Source of the DNA: Nonomuraea maritima
GTDB taxonomy: Bacteria; Actinomycetota; Actinomycetes; Streptosporangiales; Streptosporangiaceae
NCBI RefSeq assembly: GCF_900100395.1
Contig: NZ_FNFB01000026.1
Location: 1-64,000, forward strand
Length of the DNA: 64,000 nt
Reading direction: 5' to 3'
In this document: positions 43,101 to 51,375 of the stretch, in pieces
Numbering within the stretch: position 1 is the first letter of the stretch
Layout of the letters: every line of letters begins with the position of its first letter
Position numbers and translations under genes: made by a program
The notes under the pieces: model-generated
Told to the model about the DNA's origin: nothing
Seen by the model: only the letters and a program-made list of their open reading frames with translations
Database searches by the model: none

Positions 43101-44053
43101 CCCCGCTCCTCCGCGTTGAGCGCCAGCAGGCTGACGAGGTCGTAGGCCACGTGGGAGGCGGCGATCGAGGTGATCTCCGCGTGGTCGTAGGCCGGGGCGA
43201 CCTCCACGACGTCCGCCCCGACCAGCCGGCAGCCCGCCAGCGCGCGCAGGATCTCCAGCAGCTCCCTGCTGGTGAGCCCGCCGGCCTCCGGGGTGCCGGT
43301 GCCGGGCGCGTGCGCGGGGTCCAGCACGTCGATGTCGACCGAGATGTACACCGGACGGTCGCCGATCCGCTGCCGCAGCAGGTCGGTGACCTCGTCCAGG
43401 CCGCGCCGCAGCACGTCGGCCGCGGTCACGATGCCGAAGCCGAGCCGGCGGTCCTCCTCCAGGTCCTTCTTGCCGTACAGGGAGCCGCGGATGCCGACGT
43501 GGCTGAGCGCCTCGGTGTCGAGCAGGCCCTCCTCCGCGGCCCGGCGGAACGGCGTGCCGTGCGTGTACTCGGCGCCGAAGTAGGTGTCCCACGTGTCGAG
43601 GTGGGCGTCGAAGTGGACGAGGGCGACCGGCCCGTGCCGCCTGGCGACCGAGCGCAGCAGCGGCAGGGCGATCGTGTGGTCGCCGCCGATGGTGACGAGG
43701 CGCGCGTCGATCGCGTCGGCGCCGGCCTCGATCGCCTCGATGGCCTCGCCGATGTCGAACGGGTTGGCCGCGATGTCACCGGCGTCGGCCACCTGCACCC
43801 GCTCGAACGGCGACACGTCGAGACCGGGATGGTAGGGCCGCAGCAGCCGGGACGCTTCCCGTACCGCGGCGGGGCCGAACCGGGCGCCGGGCCGGTAGGA
43901 CACTCCGGTGTCGAAGGGCACGCCGACCACGGCCACGTCGGCACGCGGTACCTGGTCGAGGCGGGGTAGGCGGGCGAACGTGGCCGGTCCGGCGAACCGC
44001 GGGACCTTGGAGGAGTCGACGGGGCCTTGATGCATGCGGACAGTGTTCGTCAT
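43097..44053 (-). CDS. ureohydrolase (agmatinase/guanidinobutyrase-like)
   Basis: This 318-residue manganese enzyme of the arginase/agmatinase family has GGDHTIALPLL, VHFDAHLDTWD (two metal-binding Asp and His) and SVDIDVLDPAHAPGTGTPE, the three canonical metal motifs. It would hydrolyse a guanidino compound to an amine and urea. Its exact substrate is not fixed by sequence. ATG 44053 is chosen over a TTG at 44071, which lies inside the palindrome. It heads the operon with the NCS1 permease and is divergent from the PucR gene. Confidence 0.88.
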   Translation of the reverse strand: MTNTVRMHQGPVDSSKVPRFAGPATFARLPRLDQVPRADVAVVGVPFDTGVSYRPGARFGPAAVREASRLLRPYHPGLDVSPFERVQVADAGDIAANPFDIGEAIEAIEAGADAIDARLVTIGGDHTIALPLLRSVARRHGPVALVHFDAHLDTWDTYFGAEYTHGTPFRRAAEEGLLDTEALSHVGIRGSLYGKKDLEEDRRLGFGIVTAADVLRRGLDEVTDLLRQRIGDRPVYISVDIDVLDPAHAPGTGTPEAGGLTSRELLEILRALAGCRLVGADVVEVAPAYDHAEITSIAASHVAYDLVSLLALNAEERG

Positions 44054-44064
44054 GGCTTTGACCT

Positions 44065-44078
44065 GCGACAATTGTCGC
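44065..44078. promoter_or_regulatory. palindrome between ureohydrolase and pucR-type gene
   Basis: GCGACAATTGTCGC is a perfect 14-bp palindrome located 12 bp before the ureohydrolase start and 27 bp before the PucR-type start. It is well placed to let the PucR-type protein control both directions. No binding data are available here. Confidence 0.5.
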
Positions 44079-44104
44079 CATCACAAAGTACTACGGTGTG
44101 TGTT

Positions 44105-45565
44105 GTGGCTGACCACAAGCTGACCGTCGAAGATCTCCTGCGCTCACCCGCGCTGCAGTTGCGCGTGCTGGCGGGCGAGTCGGGCCTCACCCGCTCGGTG
44201 TCGTGGGCGCACGTGAGCGAGCTGGACGACCCCACGCCCTGGCTGCTCGGGGCCGAGCTCATCATGACGACGGGGCTCGGCGTCCCGCGTACGGCGGCCG
44301 GGCAGCGCTCCTACCTCGAACGCCTCGACGACGCCGGGGTGTCGGCGCTGGCCCTGTCGGCCCAGCTGCACGTGCCGCCGCTGCACCCGGCGTTCCTCGC
44401 GGCGGCCGAGGAGCGCGGCATGCCGGTGCTTGAGGTGCCCCTCGCGGTGCCGTTCATCGCGATCTCGCAGGAGGTCGCCGCCGCGCTCCAGTCGGACGCG
44501 GACCACCGGCTGGGCGCGCAGTTGCAGGTGTTCGGGGCGCTGCGCTGGCTGGCCGCCGAGGACCTCGACACGGCCACGCTGTTCAGGCGGCTCGAACGGC
44601 TGTCCGGCTACGACGTCTACCTGTCCACCCGCGGCGGCCGGCCGCTCCTGCCTGGCGTCCCCGTCCCGCCGCTCGACGTGCTGCCCGACCAGCCCGACGC
44701 GCCGCCGACGATCCCCAGCGGGTTCGTGCTGCCGGTGTCGGCGCCCGGAGGTCCGGCCGGCTACCTCGTGGCGTTCGCGCGTGAGGGCGCGCGGCCCGCC
44801 GGGCTGTCCGTCGTCCAGCACATCGCGACGGTGGCGGCGCTGCAGGTGGCGATGGTCAGGCACGAGCGCGAGACGCTGCGCCGCGAGGGCGCGGAGACGC
44901 TCGCCGAGCTGCTGCAGGACGTCCTCGACCCGCCCGCGGCGCGCCGCCGGCTGGCCAGGCTCGGCCTGCCGATGGAGGGCGAGTCGGTGCTGTACGTGGC
45001 GCGCGGCGTCCCGGACGAGGCCCTGCGCCGGGCCATGGACGACCTGCCCCACCTCATGCTGCGCCGCGGCGACGACCACTACCTGCTGGGCCCGGCGAGC
45101 CTCGGCCCGGCCGTGGCGACGGTGCCGGGGGTGGCCGCGGGGGCGAGCCGCCCGTTCCCGTGCGGCGAGCCGCTGCGCGTGGCCGAACGCGAGGCCCTCT
45201 GGGCCGCCTCCCACGCGGCCGAGTCGGGACGCGCCCTGGTGCACTACGGCGAGGACACCACGGCCCGCTGGCTCCCCGACGACCCCGCGACGCTGGCCGC
45301 CCTGGTCGACCACGTGCTGGGGGCGGCGCTCGCCTACGACGAGGCGCACGACTCGCGACTGCTCATGTCGGTGCGTACGTGGATGGAACGCAACCGCCAG
45401 TCGGACGAGGCGGCCGCCGCCCTGCACATCCACCCCAACACCCTGGCCTACCGCCTGCGCCGCTTCGCCACCCTCACCGGCCGCGACCTGTCCTCGACCG
45501 CCGCCTTCGCAGAAGTATGGCTGGCCATCCGCGCCGCCCGCCGCCTCGGCCTCCTCGGCCCGTAG
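44105..45565 (+). CDS. PucR-family transcriptional regulator
   Basis: This 486-residue regulator has an N-terminal PucR-type sensory domain (TVEDLLRSPALQLRVLAGES, SWAHVSELDDPTPWLLGAEL) and a C-terminal PucR helix-turn-helix (MERNRQSDEAAAALHIHPNT followed by LAYRLRRFATLTGRDL). PucR proteins regulate purine or related nitrogen catabolism. GTG 44105 is taken as the start since the preceding in-frame codons are not conserved-looking. It is divergent from the ureohydrolase-NCS1 operon and probably its activator or repressor. Confidence 0.88.
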   Translation: MADHKLTVEDLLRSPALQLRVLAGESGLTRSVSWAHVSELDDPTPWLLGAELIMTTGLGVPRTAAGQRSYLERLDDAGVSALALSAQLHVPPLHPAFLAAAEERGMPVLEVPLAVPFIAISQEVAAALQSDADHRLGAQLQVFGALRWLAAEDLDTATLFRRLERLSGYDVYLSTRGGRPLLPGVPVPPLDVLPDQPDAPPTIPSGFVLPVSAPGGPAGYLVAFAREGARPAGLSVVQHIATVAALQVAMVRHERETLRREGAETLAELLQDVLDPPAARRRLARLGLPMEGESVLYVARGVPDEALRRAMDDLPHLMLRRGDDHYLLGPASLGPAVATVPGVAAGASRPFPCGEPLRVAEREALWAASHAAESGRALVHYGEDTTARWLPDDPATLAALVDHVLGAALAYDEAHDSRLLMSVRTWMERNRQSDEAAAALHIHPNTLAYRLRRFATLTGRDLSSTAAFAEVWLAIRAARRLGLLGP

Positions 45566-45694
45566 AAACTGCTCTATAAAGGGAAATCATCTGCCTTAAT
45601 TGACAACCACCCGAAAATACCGTCCCTTTTCCGGCATTTCATTAGCGCAAAGCCCCGTCGTATCATCGGCCCAGGAGCCGAGAAGGGACTCTCG
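45566..45694 (+). promoter_or_regulatory. AT-rich gap upstream of the RiPP-like peptide gene
   Basis: This 129-bp interval is clearly richer in A+T than its surroundings (for example TAAAGGGAAATCATCTGCC and AATTGACAACCACCCG). It holds a TTGACA near 45599 and a TATCAT at 45661-45666, but no well-spaced pair. GAAGGGAC (45682-45689) is the likely ribosome site for ATG 45695. The base shift suggests a promoter region or the edge of acquired DNA. Confidence 0.4.
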
Positions 45695-45877
45695 ATGGCA
45701 GAACCGGCTCACGCGGTCGGCACCGGTCTAGCGGAGCTGACTGACCTGACGCTGCTCCAACTGACCACACTCGACGACACCACGCTCGACACCGTGGTGG
45801 CCAGAATTCTGGGGAGAAACGGCCCACGCGACCGGCTGTGGCAGAAGAACGACGGCGACGCCCCATGTGATGACTGA
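45695..45877 (+). CDS. putative RiPP precursor peptide with FxsA-like leader
   Basis: This 60-residue peptide is acidic and leucine-rich in its middle (LTDLTLLQLTTLDDTTLDTV), the wording of leaders in the FxSxx-COOH cyclophane RiPP family. The presumed core follows a VARILGRNGP boundary and contains DRLWQKNDGDAPCDD. The C-terminus does not end in FxSxx and so differs from true FxsA. A tryptophan (WxxN) and a cysteine are possible modification sites. The gene ends inside the start of the HExxH enzyme (45867), implying coupled translation. Without homologues it could also be a small regulator of unknown type. Confidence 0.6.
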   Translation: MAEPAHAVGTGLAELTDLTLLQLTTLDDTTLDTVVARILGRNGPRDRLWQKNDGDAPCDD

Positions 45878-47027
45878 CGGGAAGCCGGCGGCCGAGACGT
45901 ACGAGATCTGCCACGATCTGGCCCACGGAGACCCCACGCCCGATTTACTGGACCGGCTCCGCAATGTCCAGCTCCGCAGGAACCAGCTGCTCCTTGAGGC
46001 GGTGCGGCGGCAGGTGCGCGGCACCGCCGCCGACGCCGACTTCCGCACACTGGCCCGGCTCCAGCTGAGCGCCCCGCGGCTCATGACGGAGCTTCTGCTC
46101 CTTCCCCAGGTGGGCTGCTGGGCGGTGGACGCCCTACGGCACCTGCACGACGGGCAGGATCCCGACCTCGCCTATCTCTCCTCCTTCACCGCCGGGGCGG
46201 CGCTGCGCGCCGGCGACCGGCCGTTGCCGCGACCCGGCACCGTGATCCCCGGGCTCGGCACGTTCACCGACACCGGGCTCGTCCCCGTCCCGTCGCTGCA
46301 CGCGCGCGCGAACGGGCTGAACCTGTCCGTCACGCTCGACGCCGACGACCCGTACCTCGCCCGGTACGGCAGGCGGGGCGGCAGCGACACGTCGTGGTGG
46401 CAGCAGGCGTTGGAGCCGGCCTGGCAGCTGCTCTGTGAACGCCACCGCGACGCCGCAACGGCGATCGCCGCGCTGTTCACCACCCTCGTCCCGCTCGAGA
46501 TCCCGGCGGGCGGCCAGCCCGCCAGCGCGACCTCGGGCTGGGCGTACGGCGCGATAGCGCTCTCGCCCCCTCCCGATCCGACCGCGTTCGCCGAGAGCCT
46601 GGTCCACGAGGTGTGGCACCTGCTCCTCAGCACCGTCGAAGATCTGACCGAGCTGGCCCTCCCCGATGACGGGCGCCGGTGGTACGCGCCCTGGCGCCCG
46701 GACGCGCGTCCCCTGGCCGCGCTGCTGCAGGGCTGCTTCGCCAGCTTCGGGATCACCGCGTTCTGGCGCGCCGAACGCGGTGCGGGCGGTCAGCGGGCCG
46801 GGACAGAGTTCGCCTACCGCCGGGCGATCACGCACGACGCGCTCACCCGAGCCGCGAGGTCGGGAAGCCTGACTCCACCCGGCGAGATCCTCGTCCACGG
46901 GCTCCTCGACCGGATCGGCCCGTGGCTCGAAGAACCGGTGCCGGCCGCGGCCGAGCGGCGCGCGAGACAGCTCCAGGACGAGCACCGGACGCGATGGCTG
47001 CGCGCCAACCCGGGGCTACCGGCGTAA
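45867..47027 (+). CDS. HExxH-motif peptide hydroxylase-like RiPP enzyme
   Basis: This 386-residue protein has the motif SLVHEVWHLLLS (His 247, Glu 248, His 251) in the context AESLVHEVWHLLLSTVEDLT followed by a basic/aromatic segment (RRWYAPWRPDARPLAALLQG) and a C-terminal helical region. It matches the HExxH module normally fused to FxsB radical SAM enzymes, whose stand-alone relatives are called alphaKG-HExxH-type peptide beta-hydroxylases. It may hydroxylate the overlapping peptide. GTG 45867 or ATG 45870 is the start. No radical SAM domain is present, which is unusual for this setting. A true zinc peptidase role cannot be excluded. Confidence 0.72.
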   Translation: MMTDGKPAAETYEICHDLAHGDPTPDLLDRLRNVQLRRNQLLLEAVRRQVRGTAADADFRTLARLQLSAPRLMTELLLLPQVGCWAVDALRHLHDGQDPDLAYLSSFTAGAALRAGDRPLPRPGTVIPGLGTFTDTGLVPVPSLHARANGLNLSVTLDADDPYLARYGRRGGSDTSWWQQALEPAWQLLCERHRDAATAIAALFTTLVPLEIPAGGQPASATSGWAYGAIALSPPPDPTAFAESLVHEVWHLLLSTVEDLTELALPDDGRRWYAPWRPDARPLAALLQGCFASFGITAFWRAERGAGGQRAGTEFAYRRAITHDALTRAARSGSLTPPGEILVHGLLDRIGPWLEEPVPAAAERRARQLQDEHRTRWLRANPGLPA

Positions 47028-47139
47028 CCGGTCATGCCCGGATTCTGGCGGCCGGCCCCTCGAAATAGCTCCGGTGGACGGCGAGCAGGTCCACCTGTTC
47101 GGGGTCCAACAGCCATACCAGGTTGGCCCCCTCGTCCAC

Positions 47140-47538
47140 CGTCGACTCGCCGCCCGCCCTACACCGTCGCCGATATGGCTTCCGACGCGCTGGCCGTCCT
47201 GGACGCGTTCGGGGCCGGACGGGCCCACCTCGTGGGCGCTTCCCCCGCCCGGGCCCGAGCTGCTCGCCGCGCTCATGGCATCGTCACCCGGCCCCGCGCC
47301 GTCCCTGGAGGAGTACCTCGCGGCCCGCCTGCCGCTGTGGCGCGCACTGCACGGCCGGGTGCTGCCGTTCAACGAGGACGAGTACCGCGTGATGGAGCAG
47401 CGCGCGTACGAACGGGCGCGCGACCTGCAGGCCGCACTCAACCACACCCTCGCCGGCGCCGCCGAACAAGGCTCTGCACCCGACCTGACCGCCATAACCG
47501 CACCGACGCTGGTCCTGCACGGCACGGAGAGCCCCTGA
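47140..47538 (+). pseudogene. alpha/beta-hydrolase remnant
   Basis: One frame encodes YTVADMASDALAVLDAFGAG then RAHLVGAS, the run-up to the nucleophile elbow of an alpha/beta hydrolase. The next expected glycines are absent. A second frame then carries a lid-like segment (PSLEEYLAARLPLWRALHGR) and ends APTLVLHGTESP followed by a stop, the C-terminal strand before the catalytic Asp of the same fold. A frame change plus internal deletion best explains this. The 545-bp interval 47028-47572 holds no other convincing gene. It separates the HExxH gene from the convergent FxsT-like gene. Confidence 0.6.
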
Positions 47539-47572
47539 GACAGCAGGTCCTCTTTGACGACGGGCCAGGACG

Positions 47573-50197
47573 TCAGTCGTTCATGGGCTCGATGCCGAGG
47601 TTGATGCGGCCGTACTGCGCAGCCTGGCGGGCATGTGGGTGGTCGGGCATGAGCGAGTTCTGGTAGGCCTCCAGCACGCCCTGCCGCAGACTCTGCGCGC
47701 CTTCCTTGTCGCCGGCCGCATTGCGGTCAAGAGAGAGGTTGGCCATGGCGGCCAGCGTGTTGGGGTGGCCGGCGCCGCGCGTGTCCGCGCAGCGTTCGAC
47801 CACCGTCTCCCCCATGCGCCGGGCCCGCGCCACCTCGCCCAGCGCGGCCAGGTCGCTGGCCAGGTTGTGCATGGCGATCAGCGTGTTGGGATGGGCGTCG
47901 CCCAGCCGGTTGCGCAGCCCTTCGACGGCCCGCTCGTTCAGCGCGCGGGCGCCGCCCGGGTTGTTCCTGACCCTGAGCACGATGGCGAGGGTCGCGCAGG
48001 CGATGAGCGTGTTGGGATGGTCGAAACCCGCCACTTTCTCCAGGCTCAGCACCGTCTCCTCGCCCAGCCGCTGGGCGCCGGCGAGGTCCTCGTTGAGCCG
48101 GTAGTCGTTGATGAGGTTCGTGGCCGACTGCAGCGTCTGACGGTGTTCGGGGCCGAGCACCGACCTGTGCAGCTCCCACGCCTTGCGTCCCTGCTCGAAG
48201 GCGTCCTCGTAGAGCCCGACCCGGTTGAGCGCCACGCCGAAGTCGATGGCGACCAGCAACCGGAAGTCGTTCCACGGCTCGTCCTTGCGTTCGAGCGTGT
48301 TGCTGACCTGCCTGATCAGGTCGAGGGACTCCTCGTAACGCCCGAGGCCGCGCAGGTCGCGGGCGCGGGCGAACTGGGAGCCCAGGGTCGGATCGCCGAC
48401 CGGGCCGAAGATGCGCTGCCGTTCGGCGAGGGTCTCGTCGTCGTATGCGAGCGCGTCGGCGAAGCGGCCCAGGCACCTGAGGCTCACCGCCAGGTTGTTG
48501 CGGATCCGCAGCGTGTCGGGATGGTCGGGACGCAGCTCCCGCTCGAAGATCGGCAGCAGCCGCTGGTCGTTCTCCAGGGCGTCGGAGTAGCGCCCCAGCA
48601 GTCGTAGCCCGATCCCGTGAGCTCTGGCGCAGCTCAGGTAGACGGGGTCGACCTCGCCGAAATTGTCACGCAGCCGCTGGAGGGTGTCGGCGAGCATGTC
48701 GAGGCTCTGCGCCCACTCTCCGGCCATGCGGAGCGCGTTGCCCACCTGCAGCGCCAGCGCCAGGGTCTGCTTGTCGTCCCTGCCGAACCTCTCGCGCCAC
48801 AGGTCGAGCGTGGGACGGCCGAGGCGCAGGCTCTCCTGGAAACCGCCACGGAGGGCGAGATGCTGGACCTGGTTGATGATCAGCCGGCGGACCAGGGGGT
48901 TGCCGGACTCGACGGCTCCGGAGGGCACCAGATGCTGCAGGGAATGCTGGTAATGCAACTCGCTGCCCTCGCGATCGACCGACCCGGGGTCGGACGCCGC
49001 CAGCAGGATGTGCGCGATGTCCCGGTAGCGCGCCGCGGCCTCCGGGTCCTCGCGCAGCAGGCGGTCTCTCGTCACGGCCTGCACGACCCGGTGGAGCTGC
49101 ACCACGTTGCGCACGCCGTCGAGCTTGAGCATGGAGAAGCGGCCCAGCTCGCGCGCCGCCCTGCGGAACTCGGTCACCGACCCCAGCACCCGGTCGAGCG
49201 GCTCGGCAAGGCCGGCGGCCGCGGTGGGCTGCACGAGCAGCTCCTCGGCGATCGGCTCCGCCGAAAGGCTGGCCAGCAGGTTGAACAGCGCATGCGCCTC
49301 GGGCGAGATCCGGTTGCGGGCCACGCTCCAGGTCGTGGCGACCGTCTGCGGGTACTTGATGTCGACCGAGCTGGCCAGGAGCTCGTGCGCGTTGGCGCGG
49401 AACAGTTCGAGATACTCGGCGATGCTCGTGCCGGTCTCGTTCAAATATGCGGCGGCGTGCTCAGCGGCCAGCGGAAGGTTTCCGAGCTGGTCGGCCAGTG
49501 CACGTGCTTCGGCCTCGGCGTCCACGGATCGCGACGTACCCGGGGCGGAGAGGGCGGTCACCCGTTTGTACAGGAACTTGACCGTATCCTCAGGGGCGAA
49601 CTCCCCGACCTCGATGCCGTCGGCGTCAATGGCCCGCCGCCAGTGGCGGTCGCGCGTGGTGATGATGACGTGGCCGCCACCCGAGGGCAGGTAGTTCTGG
49701 ATCGCCTTCGCCCCCTGGACGTTGTCGTAGATGAGCAGCCATCGCCGGTACGGGCGGCGGTCGGCCAGCGCCGACAGCACCAGCCGGGCGGAGTAGTCGC
49801 GGTCGTCGGGGCGGAAGCCGTCGAGAGACATCCTGCGTCCGAGGGCGACCAGCGAGTTGACGATGGTCTCCTCCTGCTCGGACCTGATCCACCACACGAG
49901 GTCGTACTCGTCGCTGTGCCGATGGGCGTACTCGGCGGCCAGTTCGGTCTTGCCGATGCCGCCCATGCCGTAGAGGGGCTGTGGCGGCTGGCCGACCGAC
50001 GCGACGGAGTGCTCGGCCAGGCGCTCGCGCAGCTCGGCGAGCTCACGATCACGACCGGTGAAGTAGCGATTACGAAACGGTACTTCCCGCCCCCAGAGGG
50101 TGGGCTGCCGTTCTTCTCGCGCCAGACCCTCCAACGCCATCACCACCACCGTCGCCGTTCGGTTGTCGCCTTCGATCCTAATGCGATTAGCGTTCAT
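47573..50197 (-). CDS. FxsT-like NB-ARC/TPR protein
   Basis: This 874-residue protein starts with a short tail, then QPTLWGREVPFRNRYFTGRD and an NB-ARC ATPase (Walker A GMGGIGKT at 77-84, kinase 2 RWLLIYDN, GGHVIITTRDRHW, LGNLPLAAEHAAAYL). About ten TPR units follow from residue 420 to the end (the HPNTL and ALENDQRLLP-type helices are regular). This is the layout of the TPR protein of the FxSxx-COOH RiPP system and of other STAND sensors. The nearby HExxH enzyme and FxsA-like peptide strengthen the match. It probably senses a ligand and oligomerises. It is divergent from the SIR2 gene. Confidence 0.85.
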   Translation of the reverse strand: MNANRIRIEGDNRTATVVVMALEGLAREERQPTLWGREVPFRNRYFTGRDRELAELRERLAEHSVASVGQPPQPLYGMGGIGKTELAAEYAHRHSDEYDLVWWIRSEQEETIVNSLVALGRRMSLDGFRPDDRDYSARLVLSALADRRPYRRWLLIYDNVQGAKAIQNYLPSGGGHVIITTRDRHWRRAIDADGIEVGEFAPEDTVKFLYKRVTALSAPGTSRSVDAEAEARALADQLGNLPLAAEHAAAYLNETGTSIAEYLELFRANAHELLASSVDIKYPQTVATTWSVARNRISPEAHALFNLLASLSAEPIAEELLVQPTAAAGLAEPLDRVLGSVTEFRRAARELGRFSMLKLDGVRNVVQLHRVVQAVTRDRLLREDPEAAARYRDIAHILLAASDPGSVDREGSELHYQHSLQHLVPSGAVESGNPLVRRLIINQVQHLALRGGFQESLRLGRPTLDLWRERFGRDDKQTLALALQVGNALRMAGEWAQSLDMLADTLQRLRDNFGEVDPVYLSCARAHGIGLRLLGRYSDALENDQRLLPIFERELRPDHPDTLRIRNNLAVSLRCLGRFADALAYDDETLAERQRIFGPVGDPTLGSQFARARDLRGLGRYEESLDLIRQVSNTLERKDEPWNDFRLLVAIDFGVALNRVGLYEDAFEQGRKAWELHRSVLGPEHRQTLQSATNLINDYRLNEDLAGAQRLGEETVLSLEKVAGFDHPNTLIACATLAIVLRVRNNPGGARALNERAVEGLRNRLGDAHPNTLIAMHNLASDLAALGEVARARRMGETVVERCADTRGAGHPNTLAAMANLSLDRNAAGDKEGAQSLRQGVLEAYQNSLMPDHPHARQAAQYGRINLGIEPMND

Positions 50198-50442
50198 CGA
50201 CAGGTCGCGAAACGGTTGCCGGAAAGAACGTTCAGCCCCATAAGTGGACCGACCTTAATAGCCGTTCGGTTACCGGACAAAACGGTCTCCACCCGACAGG
50301 CATCACTATCATGTATCAGAGATGCGAGACATGATCCATACTCAGTAGTCGGCCATTCAGGGCTATTGACGGCGGCGGTCCTTTCATAGACCCTCTGAGA
50401 GAGTCGAGCACTGGCACCGCCATACCCGAAAGGCGGTTGCGG
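50198..50442. promoter_or_regulatory. divergent control region between FxsT-like and SIR2 genes
   Basis: This 245-bp region is comparatively A+T rich. It contains ATCATGT (50308-50314) and ACATGAT (50329-50335), perfect 7-bp arms 14 bases apart, plus imperfect copies of ACCGGACAAAACGGT and CGGTTGCCGGAAAG. It must hold promoters for both divergent genes. The arms may be an operator. Confidence 0.4.
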
Positions 50443-51375
50443 GTGGACAGCGGGGAAATTGACTGCGACAACGAGGCCGCCTGGGATCTGCTGATCGGGG
50501 ATCTCAACAATGGAGACTGCATCCCCTTCCTCGGTGCGGGAGCCAGCGCGGAGCGCCTCCCGCTCGGTGGGCAGCTCGCGGAGAAATGGGCGGCCAAGAT
50601 CCATTATCCGTACCCGGTCAACGGAAATCTCGCACATGTCATGCAGTACGCGACCACGATGGTGTATCGCGATGCGACACGTACGAAACGGGAATTCCTC
50701 AGAGCTCATTTCTCCGACGTCGCCCCGCCGGACGGTTCTGACCGATTCCCGGTGCATGCCGTGCTGGCGCGATACCCTCTCCCCCTGTACATCACCACCA
50801 ACTACGACGACTTCATGTTCCGCGCTCTGCAACAGGCGCGAAAACAGCCGGCCTGGGACCTCTGCCCGTGGTACGCGATGTCCCCCGACGACTGGACCAG
50901 GAGCCCGTTCCGTGATTCGGCCTACACCCCGTGCGTGGAACGGCCGCTGGTGTTCCACCTCCACGGTCACCACGACGAACCACGTTCCATCGTGCTCATC
51001 GAGGACGACTACCTCGACTTCCTGGTCAGGCTGGCACAGGACGGCAGGCACATGACCGCCTCCGCACCCGGCGGTCACACGATGACGCTGCTGCCATCCG
51101 AGATCCGCACCGCGCTGCGGACCAAGGCCCTGCTCTTCATCGGCTACGGCCTGCGCGACTGGACGTTCCACGTCATGTTCCGCACCCTGCTGCACGGCCT
51201 GCCCGGCACCATGCGCAGGGAACACGCCAGTATCCAGCTCAATCCCAAGGACCACGGCGCCGACGAACGCCGCTACCTGGAGCGCTACTTCCAGTCCCAG
51301 AACATCCGCATCCTGTGGGAGACGCCGCGCTCGCTCAACGACAGGCTGGCCGCCGGTCTCAAGGGGGCGCCATGA
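50443..51375 (+). CDS. SIR2-domain protein (NADase-type effector candidate)
   Basis: This 310-residue protein has a SIR2-like Rossmann fold: CIPFLGAGAS (31-35 GAGAS), LYITTNYDDFMFRAL (Thr-Asn-Tyr-Asp, the active-site Asn), VFHLHGHHDEPRSIVL (His) and ALLFIGYGLRDWTFHVMFRTLL. This is the defence-type SIR2 wording (as in ThsA, DSR and Avs proteins), where it hydrolyses NAD+, rather than that of a protein deacetylase. GTG 50443 with AAAGGCGG 6 bp upstream is chosen; a TTG at 50437 is next best. It overlaps the STAND gene by 4 bp. Confidence 0.86.
   Translation: MDSGEIDCDNEAAWDLLIGDLNNGDCIPFLGAGASAERLPLGGQLAEKWAAKIHYPYPVNGNLAHVMQYATTMVYRDATRTKREFLRAHFSDVAPPDGSDRFPVHAVLARYPLPLYITTNYDDFMFRALQQARKQPAWDLCPWYAMSPDDWTRSPFRDSAYTPCVERPLVFHLHGHHDEPRSIVLIEDDYLDFLVRLAQDGRHMTASAPGGHTMTLLPSEIRTALRTKALLFIGYGLRDWTFHVMFRTLLHGLPGTMRREHASIQLNPKDHGADERRYLERYFQSQNIRILWETPRSLNDRLAAGLKGAP

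Noticed and set aside
45695..45877. Calling the peptide fxsA outright
   Set aside because: The C-terminus lacks the defining FxSxx ending and no fxsB radical SAM gene is present, so only an FxsA-like leader is claimed.
47034..47150. A minus-strand reading ending ...WLLDPEQVDLLAVHRSYFEG
   Set aside because: It looks protein-like, but has no start, no continuation upstream and overlaps the plus-strand hydrolase remnant.
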